DNA of 64,000 nucleotides from positions 2,382,623-2,446,622 of the forward strand of contig SDUX01000001.1 in the NCBI GenBank assembly GCA_008729055.1, written 5' to 3'. Below, one piece after another: positions 1-12,594 of this stretch. The notes under the pieces are model-generated. The model did no database searches, was not told the DNA's origin, and saw only the letters and a list, made by a program, of their open reading frames with translations. Each line of letters opens with the position of its first letter. Positions within the stretch are counted from its first letter, which is position 1. A program made the translations under genes and the position numbers. Source of the stretch: Pyropia haitanensis. Lineage: Eukaryota; Rhodophyta; Bangiophyceae; Bangiales; Bangiaceae.

Positions 1-915
1 GGACCGCGCAGGTCGGCTCGACCGCCTCGAGCACAACCGTAATGCCCGTCTCGCAGCCGCGGCCGCCCACGCCGCGGCCGCCGCCGCCACCCGGCCCCGC
101 ACCGCCTCCCCCCCCGGCACCCCCACCTCCACCCTCCCCATCGGGTGCCGGCGGTGGCGGTGGCGGTGGCGGCGGCGGCGGCGGCGCCCCCCCCTCGCCC
201 TCCCCCCACAGCACCTGCACGCCCATCTCCACGTCCACGGCGATCCCCACGCGCAGCCGCTCACTCCGCACCGTATACACGGTCACCCCCCCCGGCCCCT
301 CCTCTGGCGCCGCCGCCTCCACCCACGGCAGGGAGTGGCTCGCCAGCACCGCCGCCGCCGCGTCGCGGGCGGCGGCGGAGAGGGCGGCGGTCGCGGCGGT
401 GCGGGCGAGGCGGAGGGTGAGGCGGAAGGGCTGGTTGCGGTTGTTGGAGAAGAGGACGTAGCCAAAGTAGCAGGGGCAGGTGGCGTGCGCGACGGTCGTG
501 GGCGCCGGCGGGCACAGCTCCTTGATGCGGGGGGTGACGCGGGTGGTGGTGGGCAGCGTCGCGCCCCACTGCAGAGGGGAAACGCCGGGGGGGGGGGGGC
601 CGCCGCCGCCGCGGCCCGCGCTGCGAGGGGAGACGACAGGGATATCCGGTCGTCCAAGGGCGGGGGAGGGCGACCGGCGCGGGCGTGCCGCTGCCAGTCT
701 AGTGGTGGAGAAGACGGCGGCCACCCGCCCCGGACGCCGCCACCAGCCGCCGCCGCCGCTCCCACCCCCGCCGTCTCCACCGTCCTCGCCCCCGCTGCCG
801 CCGTCGCCGCCTCCCCCATAGACACCGCGGCGGCGGCAGCGGCGGCGACCGCCGCGGCCGCCGCGGCAGCGGCCGCCGCCGCGACCGCGGCGGCACGCCA
901 GCCGCCCCTCGCCAT
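1..915 (-). CDS. Leader-bearing protein of unknown function, 3' end cut by window edge
   Basis: The reading frame runs off the left edge, so only about 305 N-terminal residues are present. The chosen ATG at 915 opens MARGGWR followed by about 26 Ala/Val residues, which looks like a signal or transit leader. The body holds a better-conserved-looking part (TLPTTTRVTPRIKELCPPAP, then CPCYFGYVLFSNNRNQPF and a VTVYTVRSERLRVGIAVDVE strand-like stretch) with strongly GC-biased third positions. A Pro/Gly linker follows, then CETGITVVLEAVEPTCAV at the edge. The leader and body are in different frames. One extra base in the 13-base G run at 587-599 (plus strand) joins them. An intron ending at the CTGCAG near 569-574 is the alternative. 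I do not recognise the family. Confidence 0.45.
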
Positions 916-1054
916 GACCGGCGTGACGCTGGCGGCGGCAGCGTACACGCGCGCCGGTGGGGGTGGCGGCCGCGGTGGTGGCCGTGGCCGCCGTCTGGCG
1001 GGAAGGGTGGCCGGGAGTGGCGGCGGCGGCCGCGGCGGCGGCGGTGTGGCGGCA

Positions 1055-1143
<89 letters not shown>

Positions 1144-1777
1144 AGACGTGGCGGCGGCGGCGGCGCGGGTCCACGCGGGGAGTTGCGTCACTGCCCGCCG
1201 CCGCGCCCACCCCGCCCCGCCGCCGTGGCCGCCACCCACGCGGGGCGCCGCCGACCCGCCCCGCCCGCCGCCGTCCCGTGCCGCCTGCACGGAAAAGGCG
1301 CGGCCGACGCGGCGTGTGCCGGGCGCGCCGGTCGACCGGCCGGCCCGAGTGGACACGCGGTGGAGGGAGAGGCGGGCGGGGGGCCGCCCGCGCCACCGGC
1401 CGCCCACCCACGCACCCACCCACGCACCCACCCACGCACCCACCCGCCCCGCCCGCCCGTCTGTCCGCCCGTCCGTTTGCCCCGCGCGCACGCACGCCCT
1501 AGAGCGGCGCGCCGCGCCACCGCCGCCCTCCCCCCCCCCCCCCCCCCCACGCCCTCTCCCGCCCGCTGCGCGCAGCGCCAATAACCAGCCGAGCGGGGGC
1601 GGCGGCGGCGGCGCGCCGCGCGCCAGCGGCGGGGAAGGGGGGCGCCCGCTCGGCCGCACGCGGCGGCGCGGGCCGCCGCCAGCCAGCGGCGGTGGGTGGC
1701 CGCCGCCGCCGCCGCCGCCGCCCCCGCCGCCGCCCCCGCCGTCGTTGTGGCGGCGCCGGCCAGGACGGCGGCGCGGC

Positions 1778-1811
<34 letters not shown>

Positions 1812-1820
1812 TGCTGCCGC

Positions 1821-1851
<31 letters not shown>

Positions 1852-4167
1852 ACCGCCGCGGCGGGCGCCCCCTAGCCACACGGCGTGGCCGCCGCAGCGG
1901 TGGGGTGCGGCGGCCAGCGGGCGGCGGCCGGCGGCGGCCTGCCGGCGGGGAAGCGCCGCGGCGGCCGGTCTGGCGGTGGCCCTGCCGCGGCGCCGCGGGG
2001 AGCGGCTGACGGCACCGCCGTGCGGGCGCGGCGGCTGCGGGCGGCGCGGCAGACGGGGCACGCGGCACAGCTGGGGGGGGGCCGGGCGCGCCTCGGGGGG
2101 GGGGGGGGGGGGGGGGGGGGGATGGCGGGGGGGCGTGCTGTCGGACCGTGGCCGCCGACCCTCTCGAGTCTCGCGCGGCAGCACGCGGGGCGCGCGCGCC
2201 GCGCGCGGGCCGGCGTTGCTGCCGCGCCGCCACCGGCAGGGCGGCGCCCCCCCCCCCTGCGCCGCCCACCGCCACGCGCACGGTGGCGGTCACGGGCGCC
2301 CCACGGTTGGCAGTCCACCCGCCGCCGCCCAGCCGGCCGCGCGGGGACGGCAGTGCGTCCACGGCGCGGGCGCCGTCCGTCCCTCCCCCCGCCGCCACCG
2401 GCCCGTGACGGACCACGCCGCAGGTCCCGGCCCGGCGGCGCGGCGGCCAGTCCCCCCGTCGGCCCTGCCCCCCCCCCCCCCCCCCCCACCCCCGGCCAGA
2501 TACCCCCCACCGTCGGCAGCGCGAGCGGCCACGCCGTCCTCGCCGCTCGCGGCGGCGGCCGCGCGGCCACGGCCGCGGCCGAGTGCCGGCAACCGCGCGC
2601 TGGGCGGCCGCGCCGGCGGTGGCCGCGGCGGCGGCCCGCGGCGGCAGCGGCGCCGCGGCGGCCGCTCGCCGCCGCCGCCGACGGCGCGCCGCCGCGCCCC
2701 GCGGGCGGGCGGCGGCCGCGACGGCGGCCGCCGTCGCTGGCGGCGCGTTGGCCGCGCCGCCCCTCCCCCCCCCAGACATCTCGCGCGTCCGTGTCGGGGG
2801 GGGGGGGAGCGGGCCGTGCGGCAAAAGAAGAGCACACGAGGGACCGTGACCGGCGGGGGTGCGGGGGGGCGGGGGGGGAGACCGCCGCACGGCAGCCTCT
2901 TGTTGGAGGCAGGTCCACCACACCCGGCCGGCCGGCTACCGTCGACCGGCACCCGTTGTCGCCACGAGTGGCGCGCCGCCGGAGCGTGCGGCTGACGCCC
3001 GCGGGTCACGGCGGCGGCGGCGGGCGGCGAGGCAAGGCACGGCCGGCGGGCGGCGGCCGTTCCAGACGAGCGGCGCGGGGTGCGCACGGCACGCCGCTCC
3101 CCCCCCCTCCCCCCCCCCCCCCACACCGGTGCTCCACGCGGCGCCCAGTGGCCAACGCGTCTGCCAGTGGCGGCGGCGGTGGGCGGCGTCGCCGCGGCGA
3201 GCGGGGAGGGTGGGGGCGATCGCCCCCTCCCGCCCCCCCCAGCGCCTTCACCGGGGAGGGGGGGGGAGGGGGGCGGGGGTGGGGGGGGGGGGTGCCCTTC
3301 ACCCGTCACGGTCGGCCGCGGCTGGCGGCCGGGCCGCCCGCGCGGCGCCGCACCGCACACAACGACCGCGGCGGGGCGGCGGCGGGTGGGGGCGGCCGCG
3401 CCGGCGCGGCGCTGCTCTAGCGGCCGCCGCTCGTGGGGGGGCGCCCGCCAGCTGGCACGTCACCGGGGAGGGGGGACTGGCGGGGGGGGGGTGGGGGGGG
3501 GGTGTGTCTCGAGGTGCCTGCCGTGACCACTCTGGCGCGGCAGCGACCAAGGTGCGCCGCCTCGCGCCGCGGGGGGGATCGGCCGCGGCGCCGCTGCGCC
3601 GCCGCCGCCGAGTGTCTTTTTTGTCTTGTTTTTTGGGGTTTTTGCGTGCGCGGCAGGCGGTGCAGGTAGGCGCGCACCAGTAGCCCCCCCCCTCCCCCCC
3701 CCCCCTCGGTTCCAGCTGTGCCCACGCTCCAATGGACTGGTAGTCGGCGGCGGAGCGTGTCAGTCGGTCGCCCCGCCGGACGTGCAACAAGGTCGCGTTG
3801 TCGCGGCCGTCTGCGCCGCGGCGCGTGCAATTGGTAGCTACTGTACGTACGGACTGTCCGCGCCGAGGCGCATCTGGAGGGAGGGGAGGGGAACGGAGCG
3901 GGGTGGGGGGAGGGGGGGGGGGGGGGGGGGGGGGGGGTGGAGGGGGGATGGCGGCCTCGAGCAATCTCTCTCCTCGTCCCCGCCATCGGTTGGCCACGGC
4001 GGAAAGGGGGGCCATCCACGCGTACAGGGCAGGCCAGGGCGGGACGGGACGATCATGGATCGACGCCAGCGGGGGGGCCCGCGTTCCCCGATGGAAGGCG
4101 GTGCCGTCGGCGGGGGTTGCGCGGAACGTTGGTACCGACGGCGCGGGGGGCGACAGAGAGGCGCGGC

Positions 4168-4198
<31 letters not shown>

Positions 4199-4937
4199 GC
4201 GGCGGCACGGGCGTCGTTGCTGGATGGCCGACGCGGCGCCGCCGGGCGGCGCGGGCAAAGTGCCAGGCGCGGGGGGAGGCAGCTGGCAACGCGGCGTGGC
4301 AGTGAGCCTCCCGCCTCGGGGTCTCATGCAGGACGCGGCGTCGCGCAGCGTGCGCGCGTGCGGGCGAGGGAGGGGGGGGGGCGGGGGGGGGGGGCAGTTG
4401 GGTGCGGGCTTGGATGCCATGCTCGGCGGAGCGGGCTGGACGCGGCTAGGGCGGAGGATGATCTGGCAAAGGCAAAGGATGATGTGGGCAGCTGGAAGCA
4501 AGGGAGCGGGGGTGACTCGTCGCAGCGCGGGGGCAGCAACAGGGTGCGCAGCAGTGTTGGTGTACGGGCACCGCCGACAGCGTACGGTTCGCCGCCAGCA
4601 GCAGCAGCGGCCGGGGATGATCAGCGACGGCGCCGGGCGGGCGAGGCAAGCGCAGCGGGGACCAGTGCCGCCGCAGCCATCCTCGCCGCGCAGAGGCCGC
4701 CGCCGCGGTCGGGGGGAGCGGACGACCGAGCGCGGCGTGACTGCCGTCCCGGGATTGGGCAAATCGGGGGCGCGAACTGGCACTTTTCTGAAAACTGAAA
4801 GCACTGTCGTGAAAATTCCCCGGGCCTTTGGGATTTCTTTCTGCACACTTTCATTGCGAGTTGGTCACCAGGACGGTCGCAACTCGAGTCGCCCAGACAC
4901 ACTCCCTCTCCACCAAAGCTGTCGCCAGCCTCTCCTT
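916..4937. other. GC-rich low-complexity stretch, no supported gene
   Basis: This stretch is dominated by GGC/GCC trinucleotide tracts, poly-C/poly-G runs (for example around 1531-1549, 2098-2120 and 3911-3937) and overlapping open frames on both strands that encode only Ala, Gly, Pro or Arg runs. None shows a recognisable domain or leader. A T-rich tract (about 3616-3645) and a lower-GC patch (about 4780-4935) are present. The patch probably carries the promoter or 5' leader of the small ORF that starts at 4938. Confidence 0.5.
1406..1445. repeat. 12-bp tandem repeat
   Basis: A little over three head-to-tail copies of the unit acccacgcaccc. It lies in low-complexity sequence, and I see no coding or regulatory role. 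Confidence 0.8.
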
Positions 4938-5152
4938 ATGGATGCCGACGCCGCTGCGGGCCGCCCCCCCCCGCGGCCAGCACCGCCGCCCCCCCCCCGG
5001 CCCGGCAACGGCGACGCGCGTCGGCGGCGCCCGCCGGCAGCCACCCGTCCCCCAGCAGCAGCCGCCTGTCCCCCCCGCTGAGCCCACCCAAGCGCCTGGG
5101 CGCGGACCCCCCCCCCTCTCTCACCACTCCGCAGGCTACCCGACGCGCCTGA
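4938..5152 (+). CDS. Small Ser/Pro-rich basic protein (hypothetical, 71 aa)
   Basis: ATG at 4938 follows a lower-GC leader. The frame starts MDADAAAGRPPP and, after one base is added in the 9-base C run at 4964-4972, continues into a basic stretch (ARQRRRASAAPAG), an SP-rich stretch (HPSPSSSRLSPPLSPPKRLG) and a C-terminus ending LTTPQATRRA. With that base the length is 216 nt, an exact multiple of three. The SPP/LSPP/TTP motifs would suit proline-directed kinases, and KRL next to them vaguely recalls a cyclin-docking motif. Both are inference from very short motifs. A second C run at 5107-5116 could extend the frame to about 5238. It converges on the large minus-strand gene ending at 5194. 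Without correction the frame stops early, so this may also be a spurious ORF. Confidence 0.35.
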
Positions 5153-5193
5153 CCACCGCCGCTCATCATCGCCGCCTTTGTCGCCACCCGGCG

Positions 5194-8014
5194 TCACGCA
5201 CGCGGGGTGCCAGCTCCACAGGTGGCAGCCAAGGGTAGCCGCGGAGCCGACCCCCCTGCCGCTGCCGCGCCTGCTGACCGCGCCGCACTGCCGTACCGGC
5301 CGGCGCGGCGGCTGGCCGTCGCGCTCCGGTTGCCCCCTCCCCACAGGAGCGTCGGCTCCTTGCCGTCCGTGTCGGCGAGAATGGCGTCGAGGGCGTCGAG
5401 GGTGGCGGCTGCCGCGTCGTCAGCCGAGCGTGACGATTCACGGCTACCGTGGGGGCTCTTTGACGAGCGGGACGCACCGTCGCGGCGTGGCGCCGCCGCT
5501 TCCACCGCCGCCGTCACGCCGGCAGCCGCCGCGGGCTGCAGCGCGCGGCCGCCACCCCCCCCCCCCCCCCGACCGGCGTCCGTGGGTCGGCCATTACGCG
5601 TCCCCCCCCCCCGCGCGGTGGAAGCGCGCCCAAAACGCCGCCGCGTCCAGCCGGTGCGCCGCGGCGGCCTCGGCATTCACCGCCCAGCGCGGGTCGGGCG
5701 CGGCGAGCAGCCGCGCAACCGCGGCGAGCGCCCCCGCGATGGTACCCGCCGCCGTCGCGGCGCCGCCGGCCGCCCACCCCGCGGCCGACGGCGCTCCCCC
5801 CGCTGCCCCCTCTGCCGCACCAAGCGCGGCGCCGACGGCGGGTACGCCGCCCACGGGCGACACGTTAGGGTGCCACACCCTCGCGGCGGGGGCGAAGCGC
5901 ACCCACGGTGCCGTCGTTGGGTGATCCGCCGCGGCCACCACCTCCACCAGTAGGGGGACGGCGCACGCGGCGCGACGCTGGTCCCCATCACCCGCGCCGG
6001 TCTCCCCCGGCGTGGTTGGTGCCGCGGCGCCCACCACCACCGCGTCCCACACGTACGGCTCCTCCGCGTTGCGGGGCGCGGCCGACACCACCCCGGGGGG
6101 TGGGTGCGCCGCGAGCGCCGCCGCCTCGGCGGTGAGAAAGGCGGTGGCGGCCGCCGCGCGCGACGCCGCGTCGGCCGGCGGTCGCGAAAAGGACCACCCG
6201 GGCCGAGACACCGCCGCCAGCAGCCGCCCGTACGCAGCGTCGAGGCCCGCGCGCAGGGTAGTCCAGCGTGACGCGGCGGGGCGCTGCTCGTCCGGGTGCG
6301 CCCGCCCGTACGCCTCGCCCGCCGCGACGGCCGCCACGTACGTGTCGTAAAAGAGGAGGAAGGCGCGGGCGGTCGGGGCGGCCAGGGCGGAGCCCCGCAG
6401 CACGGCGGGCGCCACCGCCGCGATCACGGCCCACTCCAGGCACGTGGCGGTGGCCGCAGCGGACGCGGCGTCGGTGATGACCCCCGGTGGGGGTGGGGAG
6501 GCGGCCGCGGCGGCGGCGCCGTCCAACCCCTCCAAAGCCGCCCCGCTCGCCGCGTCAGGTGGCGGCACAGCGGGGCTGCCGCCGCCGCCGCTCCGCTCGC
6601 CATGCTCGGTCGGTGGCCCCGGCGGCCGCGCCGCGGCCGCGCCGCCCGCCGGCGCCGGCGGCGCGGCCGCCGCGGCACCCGCGGCGGCCACCGTGGCTGC
6701 GGTCACTCGCAAAGGCGACCGTGACCGCGGCGCGCTGTCCGTCGCCACTTCCGCCACCGCAGCGGGCGCGGCGGCGGGCGTGCCGCTCGGCGGCGGCGGC
6801 GGCGCGGCGGCCGCCGCACACGCGGCGGCCACCGCCGCGGCGGACACGCGCGCCGGCGGCGACCGCGGTGCGCCTGCCGACGCCGCCGCCCTATCCCCTG
6901 CGGGAAGGGCGGTGGCGGGGCCGACGCTGCCGGTGCGGGCCGCGGCGGGCGCCGCGCCCCCCCCCTCCTCATCAAGGGAGTGGAAGCCAAGCTCTGGGTG
7001 CCCCCGCCGCGCGCTGAGCAGCGCCTGCACGGCGAGGAGGACGCCGCGCAGCGACTCGGCGGGCGACCACGTGGCGGCGGCGAGGACCGGGTGGTCCAGC
7101 AGCCCACCAGGACGGGCGGGCAGGTGCGGGTGGAGGCGGATGCCCGCGCCCGCGGGGGGGGTGGGGGTGGCGAGGAAGACGCGCGGCGGGCAGACGGGGT
7201 AGCGGGGGGGGATGAGAAGCTCAAAGTGGAAGAGGCCGCCCTGTGGGTCGTGGCGGGGGGTAGCAGAGTGGGGGGGGAGGAAAACAAAGGGAAGGGCAGG
7301 ACGGGAGCGCGTCAGCACCGCTACCCGACCGGGCCACCCCGCCATGCGCGGGGGCGCCCTCAGCGGCACGGGCATCCCCCCCGCGTGGCCCCAGCAGCAG
7401 ACCTTTTCCAGAACAGCGCGGTCCGTGCCCAATGCTGTCCCCCCTCCGTCCCCCTTCACCTCTGTTCCACCAAACGTACAGCGTAGGGGGTCTCGAGGGG
7501 CCCCACCACGAGCGCCCGCACCCGCGACGGGTGCGTGGCGTCCCACGCGACGGCCACAAACGGCAGGCGCTCCCGCCGCAGCTGCGCCACGTCTGCCGCG
7601 ACGCGTGCGGCCGCCGCGGCTGGCAGCGGCGGCGGCGCGCGCTGCCGTGGCCGCCGGCGCACGCGGCGGCCGCCGTGACCGCCCACCCCCCCCCCCTTTC
7701 CGTCTTCCCCGCTGCTGTCGTCGTCCCCGCTGCTGTGGTTGTGGCTGGTGGGGGCGGCGCCTCCATCCTCCGCACCCCCGTCGGCCGCCACGGTGGCGGA
7801 GAGGCCGCCCCACGGGAGCCCACGAGACGGGCCGGTCACCTCCACCCAGTCCATCCCATCGGTGGAGCTGCCGCCCCCGTCGGACCGTGGCGGCGGCGAC
7901 GGGGAGGGGGCGGCGGGGGGGGCGCCCACCACCGCCACGACGGGGCTCCCTGCCTGGGGGGTCGGCAACGAGAGGGGCGGCGGCGTGCCGCCGTCTGCAA
8001 ACGCGCCAGACGCG

Positions 8015-8045
<31 letters not shown>

Positions 8046-8256
8046 ACGCGGCGGCGGCGGCGGCGGCGGCGCGGGGCGACGCGGCGGGGGTGGCCCACCA
8101 GGGGTCCCCCGGCTCGCTGTCGCTGGTGGCCCCAGAGGGGGGTGCTGGCGGCAGCGACAGCGGCAGGGCGGGGTACGGGCCGTCCCCGCCGCCGGGGCGG
8201 ACCCGCGATGGGGAAGGCGGCGGCCGCGGCGACCCGCTGCCGTGGTCGTTGCTGTT

Positions 8257-8300
<44 letters not shown>

Positions 8301-8334
8301 CACTGCCGGGTGGGCATCCCGAGGGAGGGTCCAT
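5194..8334 (-). CDS. Tandem UBC-fold (E2-like) protein, UBE2Z-like, catalytic cysteines absent
   Basis: Two exons: 8334-7480 and 7240-5194. The intron (7479-7241) has GTACGT...CAG ends and splits the first UBC domain at GPLETPYA|GGLFHFELL. Domain 1 (about residues 244-371) has the E2 order: N-terminal helix, VGPLETPYA, FHFELLIPPRYPVCPPR, then HPH in place of HPN, and WSPAESLRGVLLAVQALL. The position of the active Cys reads GGLLDHP. A helical segment (AVLRGS...AFLLFYDTYVAAV) resembles the region after the UBC core in UBE2Z. A second, degenerate UBC domain near the C-terminus has VRFAPAARVWHPNVSPVG followed by GVPAVGAAL, again without Cys. The N-terminus is Gly/Pro/Ala low complexity. The start at 8334 was chosen because upstream sequence in frame looks non-coding. 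The raw frame stops at 5594. Single-base additions in the C runs 5602-5611 and 5555-5570 extend it through a Ser/Arg-rich tail to 5194 (967 aa). Likely a non-catalytic UEV-type or scaffold protein. Confidence 0.65.
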
Positions 8335-11300
8335 TGGAAGGGATGGAGGGCACCGCCGCGGTAGCACGGCGGGGGGGGGGGGCGGCCGGCGGGGATGGCA
8401 GGGGGCGGCGAGGGGGGAGCGCGTGCGTGTGCGGCGGGGGGGGGGGGGAGGCAAAGGAGGAGACGCGTGCCGCGCTGGTCCGGTTGCTGTCCTCTGTACG
8501 GCAACGCTCGCCGCACCCGCCGCGGCGGTGGACGGGCTCGGGGACGCGCGCGGCGGCAGCGGTGAGACAGCGGGGCGGATCCCGGCGGCACGCTCGCTAC
8601 CGTGGGCAGAGGCGGCGTAGGGATATACCGGATGTGTGCAGGAGCGCCCCCCGTGCGTTGGCACGATTGTCTCTGCTGTGGCGGACCACCGTGGAGCAGG
8701 GCGCGATGGGCGTGCGTGGCCCCCTCGGCCCAAACGGGGATGCCGCGCAGACCCAGTGGGGCCACCGGCGAGTACCTTAGAATCGCGGGATGCACAGCAA
8801 ATTGGACGTGTCGAGTCGTGCAAGGTGGCCCGTGGGGCCTCTGGAGGCCGATATGCACTGCACACACGTACATTCACGCCGTAGCGCCAAGGCTTGCGCG
8901 CTGGGCGTGTTGCCTTCACCACGTCTGTCACCAGCTCGTCACGGCCCATCTTCTCGTATAAAAACTGAAGCTGACCCATGTCGTCCGGCTAAGATGCAAC
9001 TTTGTCGTGCAGGGTTTTGCAGGACATCTGTCGACCGCTGCACGCCCACCAGTGAAACACTGATGTCACAGGCAACATATCCATACATGTACACACAGAA
9101 GAACTGCACCGGAGTGCCACCATTTCGTGAATTCGTGATCGCTGCGACAACGTGTTGCACTCCATGGCTGCGCGCGTGCCCGACACCGCACGAATCATGC
9201 TCAACCGTACCGCGCAGACGTGCACGGACCGACGCCGTGTCATGGCCCGCCGCGGGCTCCGTGCCGCGCACCACACCGCACTTGGGCACGAACGGTCGCG
9301 ACCGGCGTCGGCGCTGCACGTTACTGACGCCGTGTGTCACTTTGCGCGCGTCGACGGCGCTCCCGTTTCCACCCCATGCGCATCCCCCCCCCCCCCCCCC
9401 CTGCACCATCGTCGCCGCGCGCCCGAAGCCGTGTGTCGGTGTGAGGGTGTGGTGGGAACACCCCTTTGCCCCCCCCCCCCCCCCCCCACATCCTGCCCCC
9501 TTTCCCCGTACACCGCTCACCCGTCGACCGCGGCGGTGGGGAGGACGGCACGCGCCTCGTTCATCTGCTGCGACCTGTAACGACGGCCACGGTATGCCCC
9601 TCGCCGGGGAGGGCGGCCGGCGGCAGCACTTAGTCACCGCCCGACCGGCCACGCTCCGCCATCCGCACGTAGTCCTCGTATACACCAAGCGCATGGAGCC
9701 CGCCCGCTATCACGGTCCCCGCCACGGTAGAAGATGTGCTCGTAGCTGTACCAAGGTGAAAGTGGGGAGGATGTACGAGGGGGCACATTGCGGTGTGAGA
9801 AGCGACATGTGCACAGGTGATCGCACAGCGACGTGTCAACATGCGCATGTGAAAGCGTGTCGAAACGCGCCAGCTGGGTGTCGAGCTCGGCATTGTCGAC
9901 TTTGCACAGTGCCGCATCGCGCATGGAAAATGGTGCGTTCTGCCGAAAACACGTGCGTCTGTGAACGCAATTGCCTGCTGTTGCAACGCTCTCGAGCACA
10001 ATACGTGCACCTGCGTGCAGAGATTGGAGGTGAAATGCACGGCCGTCGGCGTCCCCAGAGGCCTGAAACTGGCGAAAACACGTGCATGCACGCACATCTT
10101 GGGATCTTGAGGTACTGGTCCATGGCCCCACTGCGCCGCTGGCCACGTCCGCCCTCGCCCGGGTGTCCCATGAGCGCGGCAAATCCGGTACAGCCCACCG
10201 CGGCGTCCTTGGGAGCGGGGTTGGCCAAGGACCAAATGGGTTCCAAATCGCCAACAAAAACCAATGGGTGCCACCTTTGTATTTCCACGCACGGACTGCA
10301 CACGAAAGCTCGGCGCCGACCGCCACAAGCCACGTGTCGCGACGCCGCGCGGCGTGGCGCCCTCGCGGCGTTCCCGCCCCCGTTTGAACTTTGAAACGAG
10401 GGGGGCCCCCCGCGACCACGCCGGTGGGGAGGGGGGGGGGGGGGTACGCCGCGCCCTTGACCATTTGAACGGAGGACGGTGGGCACACCCCCCCCCCCCC
10501 CCGGCCAACGCCCACCGCTCTGGCCACCCGCCCGCCCGACCGCGCCCCCCTCCGTGTCCCCACCCCTCCCGCCGCCCACAGCCAACCCTCCCCCCCCCCC
10601 CCACCCCCCTGTTACTCCTCCCTGCTCCACACCACCCCCCCCCCCCCCGCCCCTCCCCTCTCCCCTCGTCCGACCGCCCACCCCCGCCACCCGCCCTCTG
10701 CTGGACACCCCCCCGCGCGTAGCAACGCCGCCCACCCCCCCCCCTCCCCCCCACCCCCCCGCCCTCCCTCTCCGCCATCCCACCCGCCCACACGCACTCG
10801 CGCGCGTGTCGGTACCCCCCCCCCCCCCCCCCCCCTCCCCCCCCCCACACCCGCCGCCGCCATCCCCCACCCCCCCCCAGCAGCCGCCGTGCACGTTGTG
10901 GCCGCAGCCGCCGCCGGCGTCAGCGTCGGCGCTCGCCCGCCGACCGGGGTGTCGATCCCCTCCCCCCCCCCCCCCAAGTGGCGCTGCGCCCCCCCCCCCC
11001 CCCTCCCCCCCCCCCCCCACCCTCCTCCTCCCCCCCCCCTCGCCGCCGGCCGCCGGCCGTATCGCATCCCCCCCCAGCCCGCCCTCTCGCCCTGCCGCCG
11101 CCGTCGTTGCCACCACCCCCCGCCGCACGCACCGCCGCCGCCGGCGGTGGCGTCCGTGTCGCCGCCCGCACGGGGGGGGGGGACGCCGACGAGTGGCCGC
11201 CCGCCGGTCGCCGACCGCCGCCGCGCGCGCATCAACGGGGTCGGCGGCGGGTCGCTCTCCCCCGCCCCCCTGCCTCCGCCCCTCGTCTGGTCTGGCGTCC

Positions 11301-11632
11301 CGCCGCGCCGCGCGCGTGGCGACGCCCGTCGTCACCGCCGCGGGGTTTCCACCCACACCCCGCGACGTCCCCCTCCCCCTCCCCCTCCCCCCCTTCCCCT
11401 ACGCCCCCTTGCCACCTGTTTTTTTTTTTTTTTTTTCTCTCGCTCGGTGCCGCCGCCGCGCCACGTCGACCCGTTGGCGTGACCGCGGCGAGTGCCCCCC
11501 CCCCCCCCCCCCCCTGGGAGGGCGGCGGCCCCCTTCACTCTCCCCCCTCCCCCCCCTCCCCTTCCCCCCCCCCCCCCCCCCCCATCCCCCACACCCCTAC
11601 CACTCTCACCCCTCCCCCAGCCCACCACGGCC
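8335..11632. other. Intergenic: lower-GC island, then C-rich tract
   Basis: From about 8900 to 10400 the sequence is lower in GC and has no convincing codon bias or domain on either strand. A TATA-like TATAAAA lies at 8957-8963 on the plus strand, with no gene I can attach to it. From about 10400 to 11630 the plus strand is extremely C-rich, with many runs of 10 or more C and an 18-base T tract near 11420, directly upstream of the next gene. Confidence 0.5.
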
Positions 11633-11783
11633 ATGGCGCGGCTCGCGCCGGCCGGCCGCCCCCGCGTGACGCGCAGCCGCGGCGTGTCGACATCCCCCGG
11701 CGGTTCCCCCCCCCCCCCCCCCCCCGGCGGGTCCCGCCGCCGGTTTGGTCCCCCCCCCCCCGCCGCCGCCACCGCCGCCACCA

Positions 11784-11832
<49 letters not shown>

Positions 11833-12548
11833 GCGCGGCGGTGGTGGCACGGCGGCGCCGGCCACCGGCGGCGGTGACGGCGGCGCCCCTCCCCCGTCCC
11901 CGCCCGCCGCTGCTGCCGTCGGTGCTGGTGCGGGTGCCGCCCTGCCCCGCGCTGGCCGCCACCCCGCCACCCCTCCCCACCACCACCCCCACCACCACCA
12001 CCACCCGGCCGTCGACGACGACGGCAACGCCGCCGCGGATGGCGGCGCGGGTGCGTCGACGGCGGCGGCGGCAGCAGCGGCGGCAGCCACAGCAGCAGCA
12101 GCAGCAGCAGCAGCAGCGGCGGCGGCGGCGGCGGCCGCCGCGGCCGACCACCTGTCGGCGGTGCCCAAAGCGGACCTCGAGCGCGCCCTCTCCGCCGCCG
12201 TCCGGGAAGCACAGGGCGGCTACCGGGCCAACTATACCAAGCTGCCACCCCCCGCCTGGTGGGTACCCGCCGCGGTCATCCGCGTGCCGCCGGCGCTGCT
12301 CGACGCGACCGACGCTGGCGGCGGGGGGGGTGCCGCCGCTCGCACGACGGCGGTGACGCTGCCGGCGTTTGCGTCCAAGGCGGGGGGGGGGTGGACCGTC
12401 GACGCGATGCGGGCGCTGCTGTGGGCCAAGGCCGTGGGGGGGGTGGACGCCACCGCCGCCGCCGCCGCCGCGGCCGCCACCGCCGCCGCCGCCACCGCCG
12501 CCGCCGCGTCGGCGCCGCTGCGCATGGCCGACGCGGCGGCCGCCGCCG

Positions 12549-12594
<46 letters not shown>

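Noticed and set aside
600..700. Intron in the left-edge gene ending at the CTGCAG near 569-574
   Set aside because: A pyrimidine-rich acceptor is present, but one added base in the adjacent 13-base run joins the frames without an intron and fits the window-wide pattern. Kept only as an alternative.
335..2995. 886-codon open frame on the plus strand
   Set aside because: Poly-Ala, poly-Pro and Arg runs without start context, domain or bias. The minus-strand leader-bearing frame explains the left part better.
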